Shown here piece after piece: positions 1 through 7,677 of a stretch of DNA of 64,000 nucleotides. The stretch lies in contig NZ_CP020772.1 in NCBI RefSeq assembly GCF_002097535.1, positions 2,976,001 to 3,040,000 of the forward strand. Reading direction: 5' to 3'. Every line of letters starts with the position of its first letter. The first letter of the stretch is position 1. The position numbers and the translations under genes are program-made. This DNA comes from Halobacillus mangrovi. GTDB taxonomy: Bacteria; Bacillota; Bacilli; Bacillales; Halobacillaceae. The notes below the pieces were generated by a model. That model searched no databases, was not told the origin of the DNA, and worked only from the letters and a program-made list of their open reading frames with translations.

Positions 1-47
1 CAAGACCAGCCTTTTCAGCTCATACGATACATGAAGGAGGTGCACTC

Positions 48-230
48 ATGGCTAAAAGAAATCGTCCGCCTTTTGAACAGTTTTTCAATAACTTTTCAAA
101 TGAGAATAAAGGAAAACAAGAACAGGAGCCTGCAAGCGTTGATTGGTCCGACTTAATTACCGAAGCTTCGAAAACTTGGAAATCCATTTCTCCGATCGTA
201 AAACCAATGATAGATAAATTTAAAAAATAA
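48..230 (+). CDS. Small hypothetical protein (60 aa)
   Basis: An ATG preceded by a good ribosome site (AAGGAGGTG, about 7 bases upstream) opens a 60-residue basic, polar protein. It has no signal peptide or membrane segment. The N-terminus is rich in Phe and Asn (PPFEQFFNNFSN), the middle is Gln/Glu-rich, and the C-terminus is Lys-rich (MIDKFKK). I do not recognise the family. It faces med tail to tail across a shared terminator. It does not resemble ComZ, which accompanies med in B. subtilis. It is probably a real small soluble protein of unknown role. Confidence 0.7.
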   Translation: MAKRNRPPFEQFFNNFSNENKGKQEQEPASVDWSDLITEASKTWKSISPIVKPMIDKFKK

Positions 231-262
231 AATAGACTTTGCGATAAAGCACAAAGTCTATT
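231..262. terminator. Bidirectional terminator between the small gene and med
   Basis: A perfect 11-bp stem (AATAGACTTTG / CAAAGTCTATT) with a 10-base loop sits between two convergent genes and overlaps the med stop region. Confidence 0.75.
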
Positions 263-1208
263 CGTTGGGAAGCTTTCCAGTTTTCATATACTGTTCGATC
301 AAATCATCCATCTGCTTTTGGAAAGATTCAGGGATTTCGGGGCTGTATTCTCCCAGTTTAATGGCCCCGTCCTGAAAGTCAAACGTTAGCGGCTTACCAG
401 GAAGTTCTCCTTCTACATATCGATCCATGGCCAGATTGTAAACCACATCAACCTTTTGGACAGTGCTCGTCAACACCGTATTTTCTGCCACAGAGGATTG
501 ATCAGATACATACCCGATTGCATAATGTCCATCCTTTTGAACTTCATTGATCACAGGAACATTAAAAATGTCTCCTGCAGGATAAAAGACATCAGCCCCT
601 TCTTCTTCCATCTGTTCATACAGCATCCGTGCTTTATCCGTGTTTTCCCAGCTGTTGGTATAAGCGATATGGACATCTGCTTCAGGATTTTGATACATGA
701 CACCCTCATAAAAACCTTCTACTTCTGGCTGCCATTCAAAAGAAGCAATGATACCGATCAGATCTGCTTCTGTCATTTTCCCTGCAACCATACCTGCGAA
801 GAATCCCATCGCATTGGCACTGAAATTCAAACTCGTCACATTTTCTGCAGTAAACTGACCATTAAAATAAATGAACTGAACATCTGGATATTGTTTATGA
901 AGTTGTTGAAAATGTTTCCCATAAATGTTGCTGTGACCGAATATAATATTGACGCCTTTATTGACTAAATGATCGACAGCTTGAATAGTTTGGGAATAAC
1001 TTTTAATTCCTTCTTTAAAGTAAATATCCACTCCATACTCGTCCTGAATGGATTGTAAGCCTTTATATCCCTGCTGGCCCCAGGCTTGATCGTGAATGGT
1101 CGTTTCGACAAGCATTCCTACTCGATTGGCTTGCCCGTTCCCTGATATTTGATTGCATCCAGTTAGAAGCAATAGTAGAGAGAGGAATAAGACGTATAGT
1201 GTTCTCAC
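258..1208 (-). CDS. med: Med-like lipoprotein, BMP-family substrate-binding fold
   Basis: This 316-residue lipoprotein has a short hydrophobic signal ending in the lipobox LLTGC, followed by a periplasmic-binding fold of the basic membrane protein (BMP/PnrA) family. In B. subtilis, Med is a positive regulator of comK expression of about the same length. The start is a GTG with AGGAG 8 bases upstream; it gives a clean signal peptide, whereas an upstream in-frame ATG has none. A YjaV-like gene lies upstream on the same strand, as in B. subtilis. The comZ gene that normally follows med is missing; a convergent unrelated gene occupies that spot. Assignment to Med rather than another BMP lipoprotein rests on sequence style and synteny. 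Confidence 0.85.
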   Translation of the reverse strand: MRTLYVLFLSLLLLLTGCNQISGNGQANRVGMLVETTIHDQAWGQQGYKGLQSIQDEYGVDIYFKEGIKSYSQTIQAVDHLVNKGVNIIFGHSNIYGKHFQQLHKQYPDVQFIYFNGQFTAENVTSLNFSANAMGFFAGMVAGKMTEADLIGIIASFEWQPEVEGFYEGVMYQNPEADVHIAYTNSWENTDKARMLYEQMEEEGADVFYPAGDIFNVPVINEVQKDGHYAIGYVSDQSSVAENTVLTSTVQKVDVVYNLAMDRYVEGELPGKPLTFDFQDGAIKLGEYSPEIPESFQKQMDDLIEQYMKTGKLPNE

Positions 1209-1287
1209 GTTAAGCACTCCTAATATCGCACTACTTGTATCCTCCCTTATTCTACCTTGCTTTAACACTGAAAGTAAATGTGTTTAT

Positions 1288-1827
1288 TTACATAAGCCCC
1301 AAAGAAAGACTTAATGCGTGGCTTTTCCATACGGAATCTACATTTCTTCTTACTTCGTCCTCTGACTTTTCTTGCTCCACTTGAAAGTCATGGCCTTTTC
1401 CAATAACAAAAAAATGACATACTTTTTTCACAAAATCTGAAATGTACACAGCATCGTTCTTAAAAACCCATTGACATAAATCATCTGAATTGTGGATGTT
1501 CAACGCGGTAAGGTCCATCCATTCTCCATATAGTTCAGGCATCTCTATTCTCTTTGTCAGTGATTCTTCTGCCCCTTGCTTAATAATAAGAAGGCCGTCT
1601 TCTATATTCACTTTCCACTCCTCCGGCCCCGTCTGTAGATGTTTCTCTTTATCAATATGATTATAAAAATGCTGAAAATTACTATTCCGCCCTACGTACA
1701 TATATAAATGATCACAAAGAAGATCATCCATACGATCGATACCGACAACTTCAAAGCCCTCTTGAAGAAGGCCTGTACTGATATGATATCCAATCCAATG
1801 AAAGCATGGGGATACGGTGATCATCAT
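1288..1827 (-). CDS. YjaV-like protein with a Rossmann-type N-terminus
   Basis: A 179-residue protein starting at tandem ATG codons behind GGAGGG. Residues around 10-30 (GYHISTGLLQEGFEVVGIDR) look like the first strand-helix-strand of an NAD(P)-binding epimerase/reductase fold, although the usual GxxGxxG loop is not intact. The rest is polar and not recognised, so enzymatic activity is doubtful. It lies 80 bp upstream of med on the same strand and next to a YjzD-like gene. The B. subtilis yjzD/yjaV/med neighbourhood supports a YjaV-type identity. Function unknown. Confidence 0.65.
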   Translation of the reverse strand: MMITVSPCFHWIGYHISTGLLQEGFEVVGIDRMDDLLCDHLYMYVGRNSNFQHFYNHIDKEKHLQTGPEEWKVNIEDGLLIIKQGAEESLTKRIEMPELYGEWMDLTALNIHNSDDLCQWVFKNDAVYISDFVKKVCHFFVIGKGHDFQVEQEKSEDEVRRNVDSVWKSHALSLSLGLM

Positions 1828-1966
1828 CCATCCTTCCCTCCTTCCTCATCTTTCTCATTTTATTCGCTGTCCTATAGAATGATGTTCCTAAAAGCGATTT
1901 CATATTTCTTTTTATAAAGAGTTCTGATAAGATAGAAACAGAATGTGTAAAATGAGGTGAGTAGTG

Positions 1967-2143
1967 ATGCGGATCATTTGGACTATGATTTGGGCCTTTT
2001 TATTAAGTGCTATGGCTGTATATGTCATCAGTAATATGTCCGGAGGCCACTTTGATTTCCTCCAAGTTATTATTTTGACGGTGCTTTTCACAATAGCTGC
2101 CGTAGTACTTGGAGAAGGTGTCATAAAGGAAGAAGAGGCTTAA
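1967..2143 (+). CDS. YjzD-like small membrane protein (DUF2929 type, 58 aa)
   Basis: A 58-residue protein starts at ATG behind GAGGTGA. It has two predicted membrane helices (residues about 3-23 and 32-50), a short loop containing SGGHFDF, and an acidic tail (IKEEEA). Length, topology and position beside the YjaV-like gene and med match B. subtilis YjzD. No catalytic residues are evident. Function unknown; it should lie in the cytoplasmic membrane. It diverges from the YjaV-like gene and is followed by its own terminator. Confidence 0.75.
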   Translation: MRIIWTMIWAFLLSAMAVYVISNMSGGHFDFLQVIILTVLFTIAAVVLGEGVIKEEEA

Positions 2144-2159
2144 ATAGTAAATTCCTGAA

Positions 2160-2190
2160 GCGTTGCTATCAGAAGATGGCAGCGTTTTTT
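2160..2190 (+). terminator. Terminator after the YjzD-like gene
   Basis: Stem GCGTTGCTATC / GATGGCAGCG with two G-U pairs and an AGAA loop, followed by TTTTTT. Confidence 0.7.
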
Positions 2191-2251
2191 CGTTGGTTTA
2201 AACAAGTCCTATTACATACATGGATCATTTACGAATGAATAACTTGACTTA

Positions 2252-2281
2252 TTGCACATAAAAATCAACTAGCGATATAGT
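2252..2281 (+). promoter_or_regulatory. Probable sigma-A promoter of uppP
   Basis: TTGCAC and TATAGT separated by 18 bases, about 45 bases before the uppP start codon. Proposed from consensus match only. Confidence 0.45.
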
Positions 2282-2327
2282 AAGGTCATGCATTTTCACT
2301 TTCTGCCAATTAGGAGGACAAACATAC

Positions 2328-3143
2328 ATGGAAGAAATATGGATACTTATCAAATACTTATTTCTTGGAATTTTCCAGGGGTTCACAGAACCTATTCCTA
2401 TTTCGTCAAGTGGTCACTTAGTTATCTTACAAGATATCATCGGAATGGAATTTGATGGTTTACAATTCGAAGTACTTGTGAATTTCGGCTCTTTAGTCGC
2501 CGTATTAATCGTTTATCGAGACGACTTACTACGATTAACGAAGAACGGTATTGGTTATATAATTTCAAAGGATGAGCGTCAGAAGGATGAATTTGACTTC
2601 ATTGTCTACTTGATCATCGGTACCATTCCTGCAGGTTTGTTAGGCATATTGCTTGGCGATGCGATTGAAGGATTATCTACAACTCAGACCGTGGGTATTA
2701 CTCTCATTATCACGGGTATTGCCTTGTGGCTGATTCGAAACTTGCAAGGTAGAAAAGGGGAAGGTCAGCTCAACTGGAAGGATGCAATGATTGTTGGTTT
2801 AGGCCAGGCTGTTGCGCTTATTCCTGGCATTAGCCGCTCAGGAGCAACCATTGTAGCTGCCATGTTCCTAGGAATGAAGCGTGAAACGGCGCTGCGATTT
2901 TCTTTTTTACTGTACATTCCAGTCAGCTTGGGAACGATGCTCTTGTCGCTAGAAGAATTAGTTGCCAGCGCGGATTCTGCTGGGATTTGGGCAGGATACA
3001 CGATCGCATTTCTTGGATCTGTGGTAGCCTCCTACTTTTCTTTAAGATGGTTTATGAACATTATGGAAAAAGGAAAGCTTAAATACTTTGCTTACTATTG
3101 TTTCATCGTAGGTGGATTAGTACTATTGGTTGTCTTATTGTAA
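2328..3143 (+). CDS. uppP: Undecaprenyl-diphosphatase
   Basis: A polytopic membrane enzyme of 271 residues, the usual BacA/UppP length. It removes one phosphate from undecaprenyl diphosphate to recycle the lipid carrier for peptidoglycan and teichoic acid, and gives some bacitracin tolerance. Both diagnostic motifs are present: EPIPISSSGHLVI near residues 21-33 and PGISRSGATI near residues 165-174, with the conserved Glu, Ser and Arg. The start is an ATG behind AGGAGG. It is monocistronic, with its own promoter-like sequence and a strong terminator. Elsewhere in the window pbpF and liaFSR also concern the cell wall. Confidence 0.95.
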   Translation: MEEIWILIKYLFLGIFQGFTEPIPISSSGHLVILQDIIGMEFDGLQFEVLVNFGSLVAVLIVYRDDLLRLTKNGIGYIISKDERQKDEFDFIVYLIIGTIPAGLLGILLGDAIEGLSTTQTVGITLIITGIALWLIRNLQGRKGEGQLNWKDAMIVGLGQAVALIPGISRSGATIVAAMFLGMKRETALRFSFLLYIPVSLGTMLLSLEELVASADSAGIWAGYTIAFLGSVVASYFSLRWFMNIMEKGKLKYFAYYCFIVGGLVLLVVLL

Positions 3144-3173
3144 AGATAACTCACTGACCATATAATATTCCTT

Positions 3174-3212
3174 AAGGAAGCTAGTCGCATAAAATTGACT
3201 AGCTTCCTTTTT
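3174..3212 (+). terminator. Terminator of uppP
   Basis: A perfect 13-bp stem (AAGGAAGCTAGTC / GACTAGCTTCCTT), 10-base loop and T-run. Confidence 0.9.
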
Positions 3213-3305
3213 CATTGCAGGTGTGTTTCTTATTACTGTTTATTCGATTAATATCAGCTATCTGGAGGACTAGATTTCAAGTTGTTAGAGGAAGTTAGGG
3301 GCGTT

Positions 3306-3446
3306 GGGAAAGGATTCGCTTTCCTGCGGGGGAACTGGCGAGCTTCCTCGGGCTGCGCTCTGTGGGATGAACAGGCTAGATGAGACCCCGGAAGACGAAG
3401 TCTGAGGAGGCTCACCACATGCCCACGGTAAGCGAGTCGTTTTCCC
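3306..3446. repeat. Dispersed imperfect palindrome, copy A
   Basis: This fills the 430-bp gap between uppP and moaD. The left arm GGGAAAGGATTCGCTTTCC and the right arm GGTAAGCGAGTCGTTTTCCC are imperfect inverted copies. The interior holds GGCGAGCTTCCTCGG and GAGACCCCGGAAGACG. An outer arm pair (left TTTCAAGTT, right CCTCGAAACTTAGACTTC) extends the element to roughly 3255-3510. Similar copies occur near 16.9, 17.2, 34.1, 48.6, 61.4 and 61.7 kb. No convincing protein is encoded. Confidence 0.85.
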
Positions 3447-3546
3447 ATCCATCATCATTTACACAAAAGCCTCGAAACTTAGACTTCAAGAGCAAAAGAC
3501 GTAGTTGGTTGAAGGAAATTAAGAAATTGCAACGATTGAGTTTAGA

Positions 3547-3573
3547 AAAAGTCAGCCGTTTTGGCTGACTTTT
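3547..3573. terminator. Terminator of the mobB-moaE-moaD operon
   Basis: Stem AAAAGTCAGCC / GGCTGACTTTT with a GTTTT loop immediately after the moaD stop. T-runs occur on both strands. Confidence 0.85.
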
Positions 3574-3574
3574 A

Positions 3575-3808
3575 TTATCCCCCGCTTACTGGAGGAATAA
3601 AGGCAATTGTGTCTCCGTCTTTCACTTCTGTTTCATTTTTTGCAAACTCCTCATTCACAGCAACCATTGAATGCTCTACGTTAGAAAGGGAATAAACTTT
3701 TTGAATAATCTCCTTGATCTCTTCAACTTTTTTCCCACTCATATTTAACTCGATGCTATCCTCGCCCATCTTTTCACGGAGCTCTGCAAAGAAAAGGATT
3801 TTGTTCAT
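3575..3808 (-). CDS. moaD: Molybdopterin synthase small subunit
   Basis: A 77-residue ubiquitin-like sulfur carrier ending in the required Gly-Gly (PPVSGG). The terminal glycine is thiocarboxylated and donates sulfur to precursor Z in the MoaD2-MoaE2 complex. Length is typical. Its ATG overlaps the moaE stop by 4 bases, so it is translationally coupled as third gene of a mobB-moaE-moaD operon. Other cofactor genes (moaA, moaC, moeA) are not in this window. Confidence 0.95.
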   Translation of the reverse strand: MNKILFFAELREKMGEDSIELNMSGKKVEEIKEIIQKVYSLSNVEHSMVAVNEEFAKNETEVKDGDTIAFIPPVSGG

Positions 3809-4260
3809 TTCATCGCCTCCTTGGATGGTATACCTGCTTTATTCTCCTTCTGATCACCAATCCACTTCTCACCGTTTTCCCAGTGCTCTTTTTTCCAGAT
3901 CGGTACGATTTCCTTAATACGCTCGATTGCATAACGACTAGCTTCGTAGGAATCTGCTCTATGCGGAGTGGATACAGCGATAATGACTGCAATATCCGTA
4001 ATGTCCAAACGACCAACCCGATGAACGATGGCCGTCTTGGAATCGGGCCATGTATTTTTTATCTCTTCTCCTATTTCAGAGAGTTTCTTTTCAGCCATTG
4101 GTTTATAAGCTTCATACTCTAAATAAAGAGTTCGTTTACCATGCGTAAACTCCCTGACAGTACCTATAAACGTATTGATAGCCCCTGCCTCTCGTCTCGT
4201 TACACGTTCGATTACCACTTGGACATCCAGCGGTTCTTCAGATATCCAAAAATCACTCAT
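3805..4260 (-). CDS. moaE: Molybdopterin synthase catalytic subunit
   Basis: A protein of about 151 residues that converts precursor Z to molybdopterin using sulfur carried by MoaD. Family signs include GAINTFIGTVREFTHGK, the VHRVGRLDITD segment and the C-terminal IPIWKKEHWENGEKWIG with active-site lysines. I chose the ATG at 4260 (MSDFWIS) behind GGGGGAG; it overlaps the end of mobB by 8 bases. A longer frame upstream has no ribosome site and duplicates mobB coding. Confidence 0.95.
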   Translation of the reverse strand: MSDFWISEEPLDVQVVIERVTRREAGAINTFIGTVREFTHGKRTLYLEYEAYKPMAEKKLSEIGEEIKNTWPDSKTAIVHRVGRLDITDIAVIIAVSTPHRADSYEASRYAIERIKEIVPIWKKEHWENGEKWIGDQKENKAGIPSKEAMK

Positions 4261-4780
4261 CAGGTTCTCCCCCTTTTGCCACAGTGTACACATCTGACAT
4301 TCTTCTTCTCCATTCCCTCAATGTGTACACAGGAATAGAAAGATGATCGGTCAGATTTTCATTCCAAGTAATGACGAACTGGATGTTCGTAAGATCCAAC
4401 AATTTTAAATCGTCCGCTCGCTTAATAATCACCGCCTTAGGGTAATGCTCGTATTTGAACCCTTCTACCACAATTAAATCGGGAGAAAAATTACGATATA
4501 ATTCCACAAGATGATCAAGGGTGAATCCTTCAGGGTGGTTAAGTTCGAGTTGAAATCGTCTTGGACTATCAACACCTGTCATAAACGCCCCCGACTCATG
4601 TAAACGATAACTGTCCGTTTCATGATGCATAACTTTCAACGGTTCATCGTGGCCATGGTGTTTGATAGCAGCTACACGCTGCCCTCTAGCCGATCCATAT
4701 GCGATAATTTCTGATAACAACGATGTCTTGCCTGTGTTTTTGTATCCTACGATTTGGAAGACCGGCGATTGTGTAGACAT
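4253..4780 (-). CDS. mobB: Molybdopterin-guanine dinucleotide biosynthesis protein MobB
   Basis: A 175-residue P-loop GTP-binding protein. The Walker A motif GYKNTGKTSL lies at residues about 12-21. MobB assists attachment of GMP to molybdopterin, giving the MGD cofactor used by nitrate reductase, formate dehydrogenase and similar enzymes. ATG behind AAGGAGGGG. It is the first gene of the operon and overlaps moaE. Confidence 0.92.
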   Translation of the reverse strand: MSTQSPVFQIVGYKNTGKTSLLSEIIAYGSARGQRVAAIKHHGHDEPLKVMHHETDSYRLHESGAFMTGVDSPRRFQLELNHPEGFTLDHLVELYRNFSPDLIVVEGFKYEHYPKAVIIKRADDLKLLDLTNIQFVITWNENLTDHLSIPVYTLREWRRRMSDVYTVAKGGEPDE

Positions 4781-4821
4781 TGGCCTCTCCCCTCCTTCTA
4801 TTAAGCTAAGCGTTATGTAAA

Positions 4822-4853
4822 AACCCCTGCCGTACGTCGGTGCGGCAGGGGTT
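4822..4853 (-). terminator. Terminator of yitW
   Basis: A perfect 11-bp GC-rich stem (AACCCCTGCCG / CGGCAGGGGTT), followed on the minus strand by a T-run. Confidence 0.85.
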
Positions 4854-4883
4854 AAAATGCTTATCCATTATTGGTATGCCGGA

Positions 4884-5195
4884 TCAATCAGGTATACCTA
4901 ATGCGATTTTTGCATAACGGCTCATGCGATCCTTCGTCCACGGTGGATTCCAAACGATATTCACCTGGACTTCATTAATTTCTGGTAAATCAGCTAAGCA
5001 GCGTTTCACATCTTGTTCAATATGACCAGCTAACGGGCAGCCCATCGCTGTTAATGTCATTGTAACTGTAGTATTCCCTTCGTCATCTATATCGACGCCG
5101 TAGACAAGGCCCAGGTTGACAATATCAATGCCAAGCTCAGGGTCAATGACATTTTCAAGGGCACCCATAGCATTTTCTTCAAGTGCTGTACTCAC
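4884..5195 (-). CDS. yitW: Fe-S assembly factor of the MIP18/DUF59 family (YitW-like)
   Basis: A 103-residue protein with the MIP18 (DUF59) domain. Signature stretches are NVIDPELGIDIVNLGLVY, the Cys-containing TAMGCPLAGHIE and the C-terminal NPPWTKDRMSRYAKIALG. Relatives (SufT, PaaD, YitW) help insert or repair Fe-S clusters. I chose the GTG start at 5195 because GGGGG lies 7 bases upstream. It is followed by yitV then divergent yitU, as in B. subtilis. Terminator downstream. Confidence 0.9.
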   Translation of the reverse strand: MSTALEENAMGALENVIDPELGIDIVNLGLVYGVDIDDEGNTTVTMTLTAMGCPLAGHIEQDVKRCLADLPEINEVQVNIVWNPPWTKDRMSRYAKIALGIPD

Positions 5196-5269
5196 ATTTG
5201 TTCCCCCTTCACTATTCTTCAAAACCTATTATAAACAAAAATAGAGGTAGAATAAAATATTCTCGGTTA

Positions 5270-6034
5270 TCATAATACTAATTCTAACCAATTCACCATT
5301 TCAAGAACAGCGAATCGACTCACTTTATGATCTCTGCCTACCTCCCGCAAGAATCGAATGTTCTCTGGATTCTTGTAGTAATGGATAGCTTCATTATAAA
5401 AGTCATAAGAATGCTGGAAGGGCACAACCGGATCTACATCGCCATGCCAAAAAAATAGAGGCCTTCCATAAAGCTTCTCCATTTGACCTGATAAATCAAT
5501 GCCTTCAAGCGATTTGTAAAGTTCTTCTAGCTGTTCCTGCTTTAGAGGAAGTGGAATTCCTGTCTGTTCTACATCGTGAACCATTTTCTTAGCGAACTCA
5601 ACAGGTTTAGGTGTACCCATCATAACTGTTGCCGCTTGAATCCATGGATACATCGTCAGTGCAGCACTAGTTGTAATGCCTCCCATTGACGTCCCACCTA
5701 CACCAATTTTCCGGTCTTTAATTAAGCCTTGTCGATCAAGTTCATCTTTTATATCTTGCAGTTCTTTTAAATTTTGATACACAATATCCCAGAATTTGAA
5801 GTTCAATTCTTGCTTGGACAAATCTTCTTCCCTTTCGCCATGAAAAGTACTATCAGGAAGGACGACACGATATCCTTTCTGAGCAAGTAAATAAGCGAGT
5901 GGTAAATTATGTTCTTTGGCTGACGTAAAGCCGTGAAAATATACAATTGCAGGTAATGGTTCTTCTTGTTTTGATGATTCTACAACGGTAAGAACTGGAA
6001 TGTTTTTTAATGTTTGCCGATAAATACCAATCAT
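5270..6034 (-). CDS. yitV: Alpha/beta hydrolase, YitV-like esterase
   Basis: A 254-residue cytoplasmic alpha/beta hydrolase of the dienelactone-hydrolase/prolyl-oligopeptidase style. The oxyanion segment YFHGFTSAKEHN is near residue 33. The nucleophile elbow is GTSMGG near residue 114, the acid is the Asp in HGDVDPVVPF, and the His is in GRDHKVSRF. The natural substrate is unknown. ATG behind AAAGGAA. It lies between yitW and yitU in conserved order; yitU diverges. Confidence 0.88.
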   Translation of the reverse strand: MIGIYRQTLKNIPVLTVVESSKQEEPLPAIVYFHGFTSAKEHNLPLAYLLAQKGYRVVLPDSTFHGEREEDLSKQELNFKFWDIVYQNLKELQDIKDELDRQGLIKDRKIGVGGTSMGGITTSAALTMYPWIQAATVMMGTPKPVEFAKKMVHDVEQTGIPLPLKQEQLEELYKSLEGIDLSGQMEKLYGRPLFFWHGDVDPVVPFQHSYDFYNEAIHYYKNPENIRFLREVGRDHKVSRFAVLEMVNWLELVL

Positions 6035-6210
6035 TCTGTATTTCCTTTCCGATAAACTTTACTGTCTGTTTAAATGATCGTAATAATTCTAAATTATAAT
6101 GTAATCGTAACACTGCCCTTTTCAATTGGAAAGTGTTAGGTTGCGAAGTGGGAATTTCTTTACAATTTACCTAGTTTCCCGCTACACTATAACAAAATGA
6201 GGTGAAAGCA

Positions 6211-7032
6211 ATGAACAAACAACACTTAATTGCATTAGATCTAGATGGGACACTTCTTACTGACGATAAAGTCATCAGTACAGAGACGAAAGAAACAGTT
6301 CTTAAAGCAATGGATCAAGGCCATATCGTTGTGATCGCTACTGGCCGGCCACACCGTGCAAGCATTGATTTCTATCATGAACTTGGACTGGAGACACCAA
6401 TGGTTAACTTCAATGGTGCATTAATTCACCATCCAAAAGACCATCATTGGGACGCAATTCATTCTCCCCTTTCTATCCGAACGGCACACAAAATTATTCA
6501 TACATGCCAAGAACTTGGTGTGAAAAATATTCTTGCTGAAGTAAAAGATAAAGTTTACCTTGATCAACATGACGAAGAAATTATGAGCATTTTTCAAACA
6601 AAGAATGATCCGATTACAGTCGGTCGACTGCAGTCGAACTTGAAAGAAGATCCAACATCGATTTTGATTCACCCTGAAGAGGAAAAAATTAAAAAGCTCC
6701 GTCAAGAATTGGATACGCATGCTTCCTTGATTGATCATAGAAAATGGGGAGCCCCATGGCACGTCATTGAAATTGTCCGCTCCGGAATGAATAAAGCCGT
6801 AGGTCTGGACAAAATCGCTCGTTATTTTCATATTCCCCAAAACAGAATTATCGCCTTTGGTGATGAAGACAATGATTTCGAAATGATCGATTATGCTGGT
6901 GTAGGGGTAGCAATGGGTAACGCGATTAACGAATTGAAGGGCATTGCCAACCATGTAACTCTTACGAATGAAGAGGACGGAATCGGAGAGTTCTTAACTG
7001 AATATTTGAAGTTAAATAAAAAAGCCATGTAA
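6211..7032 (+). CDS. yitU: HAD-family phosphatase, Cof/YitU type
   Basis: A 273-residue haloacid dehalogenase-superfamily hydrolase. Motif I is DLDGTLLTDD, motif II is ATGRP, Lys occurs in NKAVGLDKI, and motif IV is AFGDEDNDFEM. The C2B cap is typical of Cof enzymes that dephosphorylate sugar phosphates or flavin precursors. I prefer the ATG at 6211 over an in-frame GTG 9 bases upstream because GAGGTG is then spaced correctly. B. subtilis YitU has been linked to riboflavin-intermediate dephosphorylation; that role is inferred here. Confidence 0.9.
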   Translation: MNKQHLIALDLDGTLLTDDKVISTETKETVLKAMDQGHIVVIATGRPHRASIDFYHELGLETPMVNFNGALIHHPKDHHWDAIHSPLSIRTAHKIIHTCQELGVKNILAEVKDKVYLDQHDEEIMSIFQTKNDPITVGRLQSNLKEDPTSILIHPEEEKIKKLRQELDTHASLIDHRKWGAPWHVIEIVRSGMNKAVGLDKIARYFHIPQNRIIAFGDEDNDFEMIDYAGVGVAMGNAINELKGIANHVTLTNEEDGIGEFLTEYLKLNKKAM

Positions 7033-7077
7033 GTCAACTTTTTCCTTGATTAAAGATATGGCTTCTTCCCATACTAA

Positions 7078-7111
7078 GCTTGAACGTGAAAGCGTTCAGG
7101 CTTCTTTTTAT
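7078..7111 (+). terminator. Terminator after yitU
   Basis: Stem GCTTGAACG / CGTTCAGGC with one G-U pair, loop TGAAAG and a T-rich tail. It precedes the ribosome site of the next small gene. Confidence 0.75.
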
Positions 7112-7128
7112 GACAGGAGGGTCTTGTC

Positions 7129-7272
7129 ATGGAACCAGAGAAGAAAAATCGCAAGGAAAACCGCTATTCAGAAGTTCGTAAATTCGACGAAAGCGAGATG
7201 GAGCCAAAAAGGCTTTCAGAAGCAGCTCGAAAAGAAATCGAATCTGATCAGCATACGGTAGGAGGGTTTTAA
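7129..7272 (+). CDS. Small charged hypothetical protein (47 aa)
   Basis: ATG behind AGGAGGG opens a 47-residue, very polar protein (starting MEPEKKNRKENRYSEVRKF, ending HTVGGF). It ends 1 base before the ATG of the next small gene, so the pair is surely cotranscribed. No domain is recognised. B. subtilis has small genes (yizB, yizC) in the corresponding interval, but I cannot assign which. It looks genuine because of the strong ribosome site and tight spacing. Confidence 0.65.
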   Translation: MEPEKKNRKENRYSEVRKFDESEMEPKRLSEAARKEIESDQHTVGGF

Positions 7273-7273
7273 A

Positions 7274-7477
7274 ATGGCTAGAAACCTTTTTGAAAATGCA
7301 CGAGAAGCGGTCAACCGTTTCACCCAAAACCGTGATGGACGTCAACCATCCCAAGAGGATATGCAAGCGGCGAAACAAGCGATTCAATCTGCATATAGCG
7401 AATGTTCTCAAGAAGAGAAACAACAGCTACAGCAGTTAGAACAACAGCTTGAAAACCATCACCAAAGCATGCGATAA
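7274..7477 (+). CDS. Small helical protein, DUF3813-like (67 aa)
   Basis: A 67-residue, Gln-rich, all-helical protein. The N-terminus ARNLFENAREAVNRFTQ resembles the DUF3813 family of small Bacillus proteins; the C-terminal half (EEKQQLQQLEQQLENHH) is a probable coiled coil. The ribosome site GGAGGG lies inside the end of the preceding gene. A strong terminator follows. Function unknown. Confidence 0.75.
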   Translation: MARNLFENAREAVNRFTQNRDGRQPSQEDMQAAKQAIQSAYSECSQEEKQQLQQLEQQLENHHQSMR

Positions 7478-7484
7478 CCTTGTG

Positions 7485-7518
7485 AAGACCAGGTCGTTTA
7501 AACGGCCTGGTCTTTTTC
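7485..7518 (+). terminator. Terminator of the small-gene pair
   Basis: Stem AAGACCAGGTCG / CGGCCTGGTCTT with one G-U pair, then TTT. Confidence 0.85.
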
Positions 7519-7622
7519 AACTCCCCTAAATCAAGGAAAAAAAATCAGCCAATAGGCGGAGTTATCTTTTCACAGAAATGGGTACTTAAAGAATAACCCC
7601 CTAAAGATTTTCATAGGTTTCG

Positions 7623-7677
7623 CAGAAACATCCTGAACGCTAGTGCACGTTCAGGGCCGTTTCTGTGTTTTTATTTT
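7623..7677 (+). terminator. Second, two-part hairpin with T-tract
   Basis: Nested stems CAGAAAC/GTTTCTG and CCTGAACG/CGTTCAGG, followed on the plus strand by TGTTTTTATTTT. It lies about 100 bp beyond another terminator, so it may be a backup. Confidence 0.6.

Noticed and set aside
3254..3568. Open frames inside the first palindrome copy
   Set aside because: They coincide with the repeat, show no ribosome site and recur as shadows in other copies.
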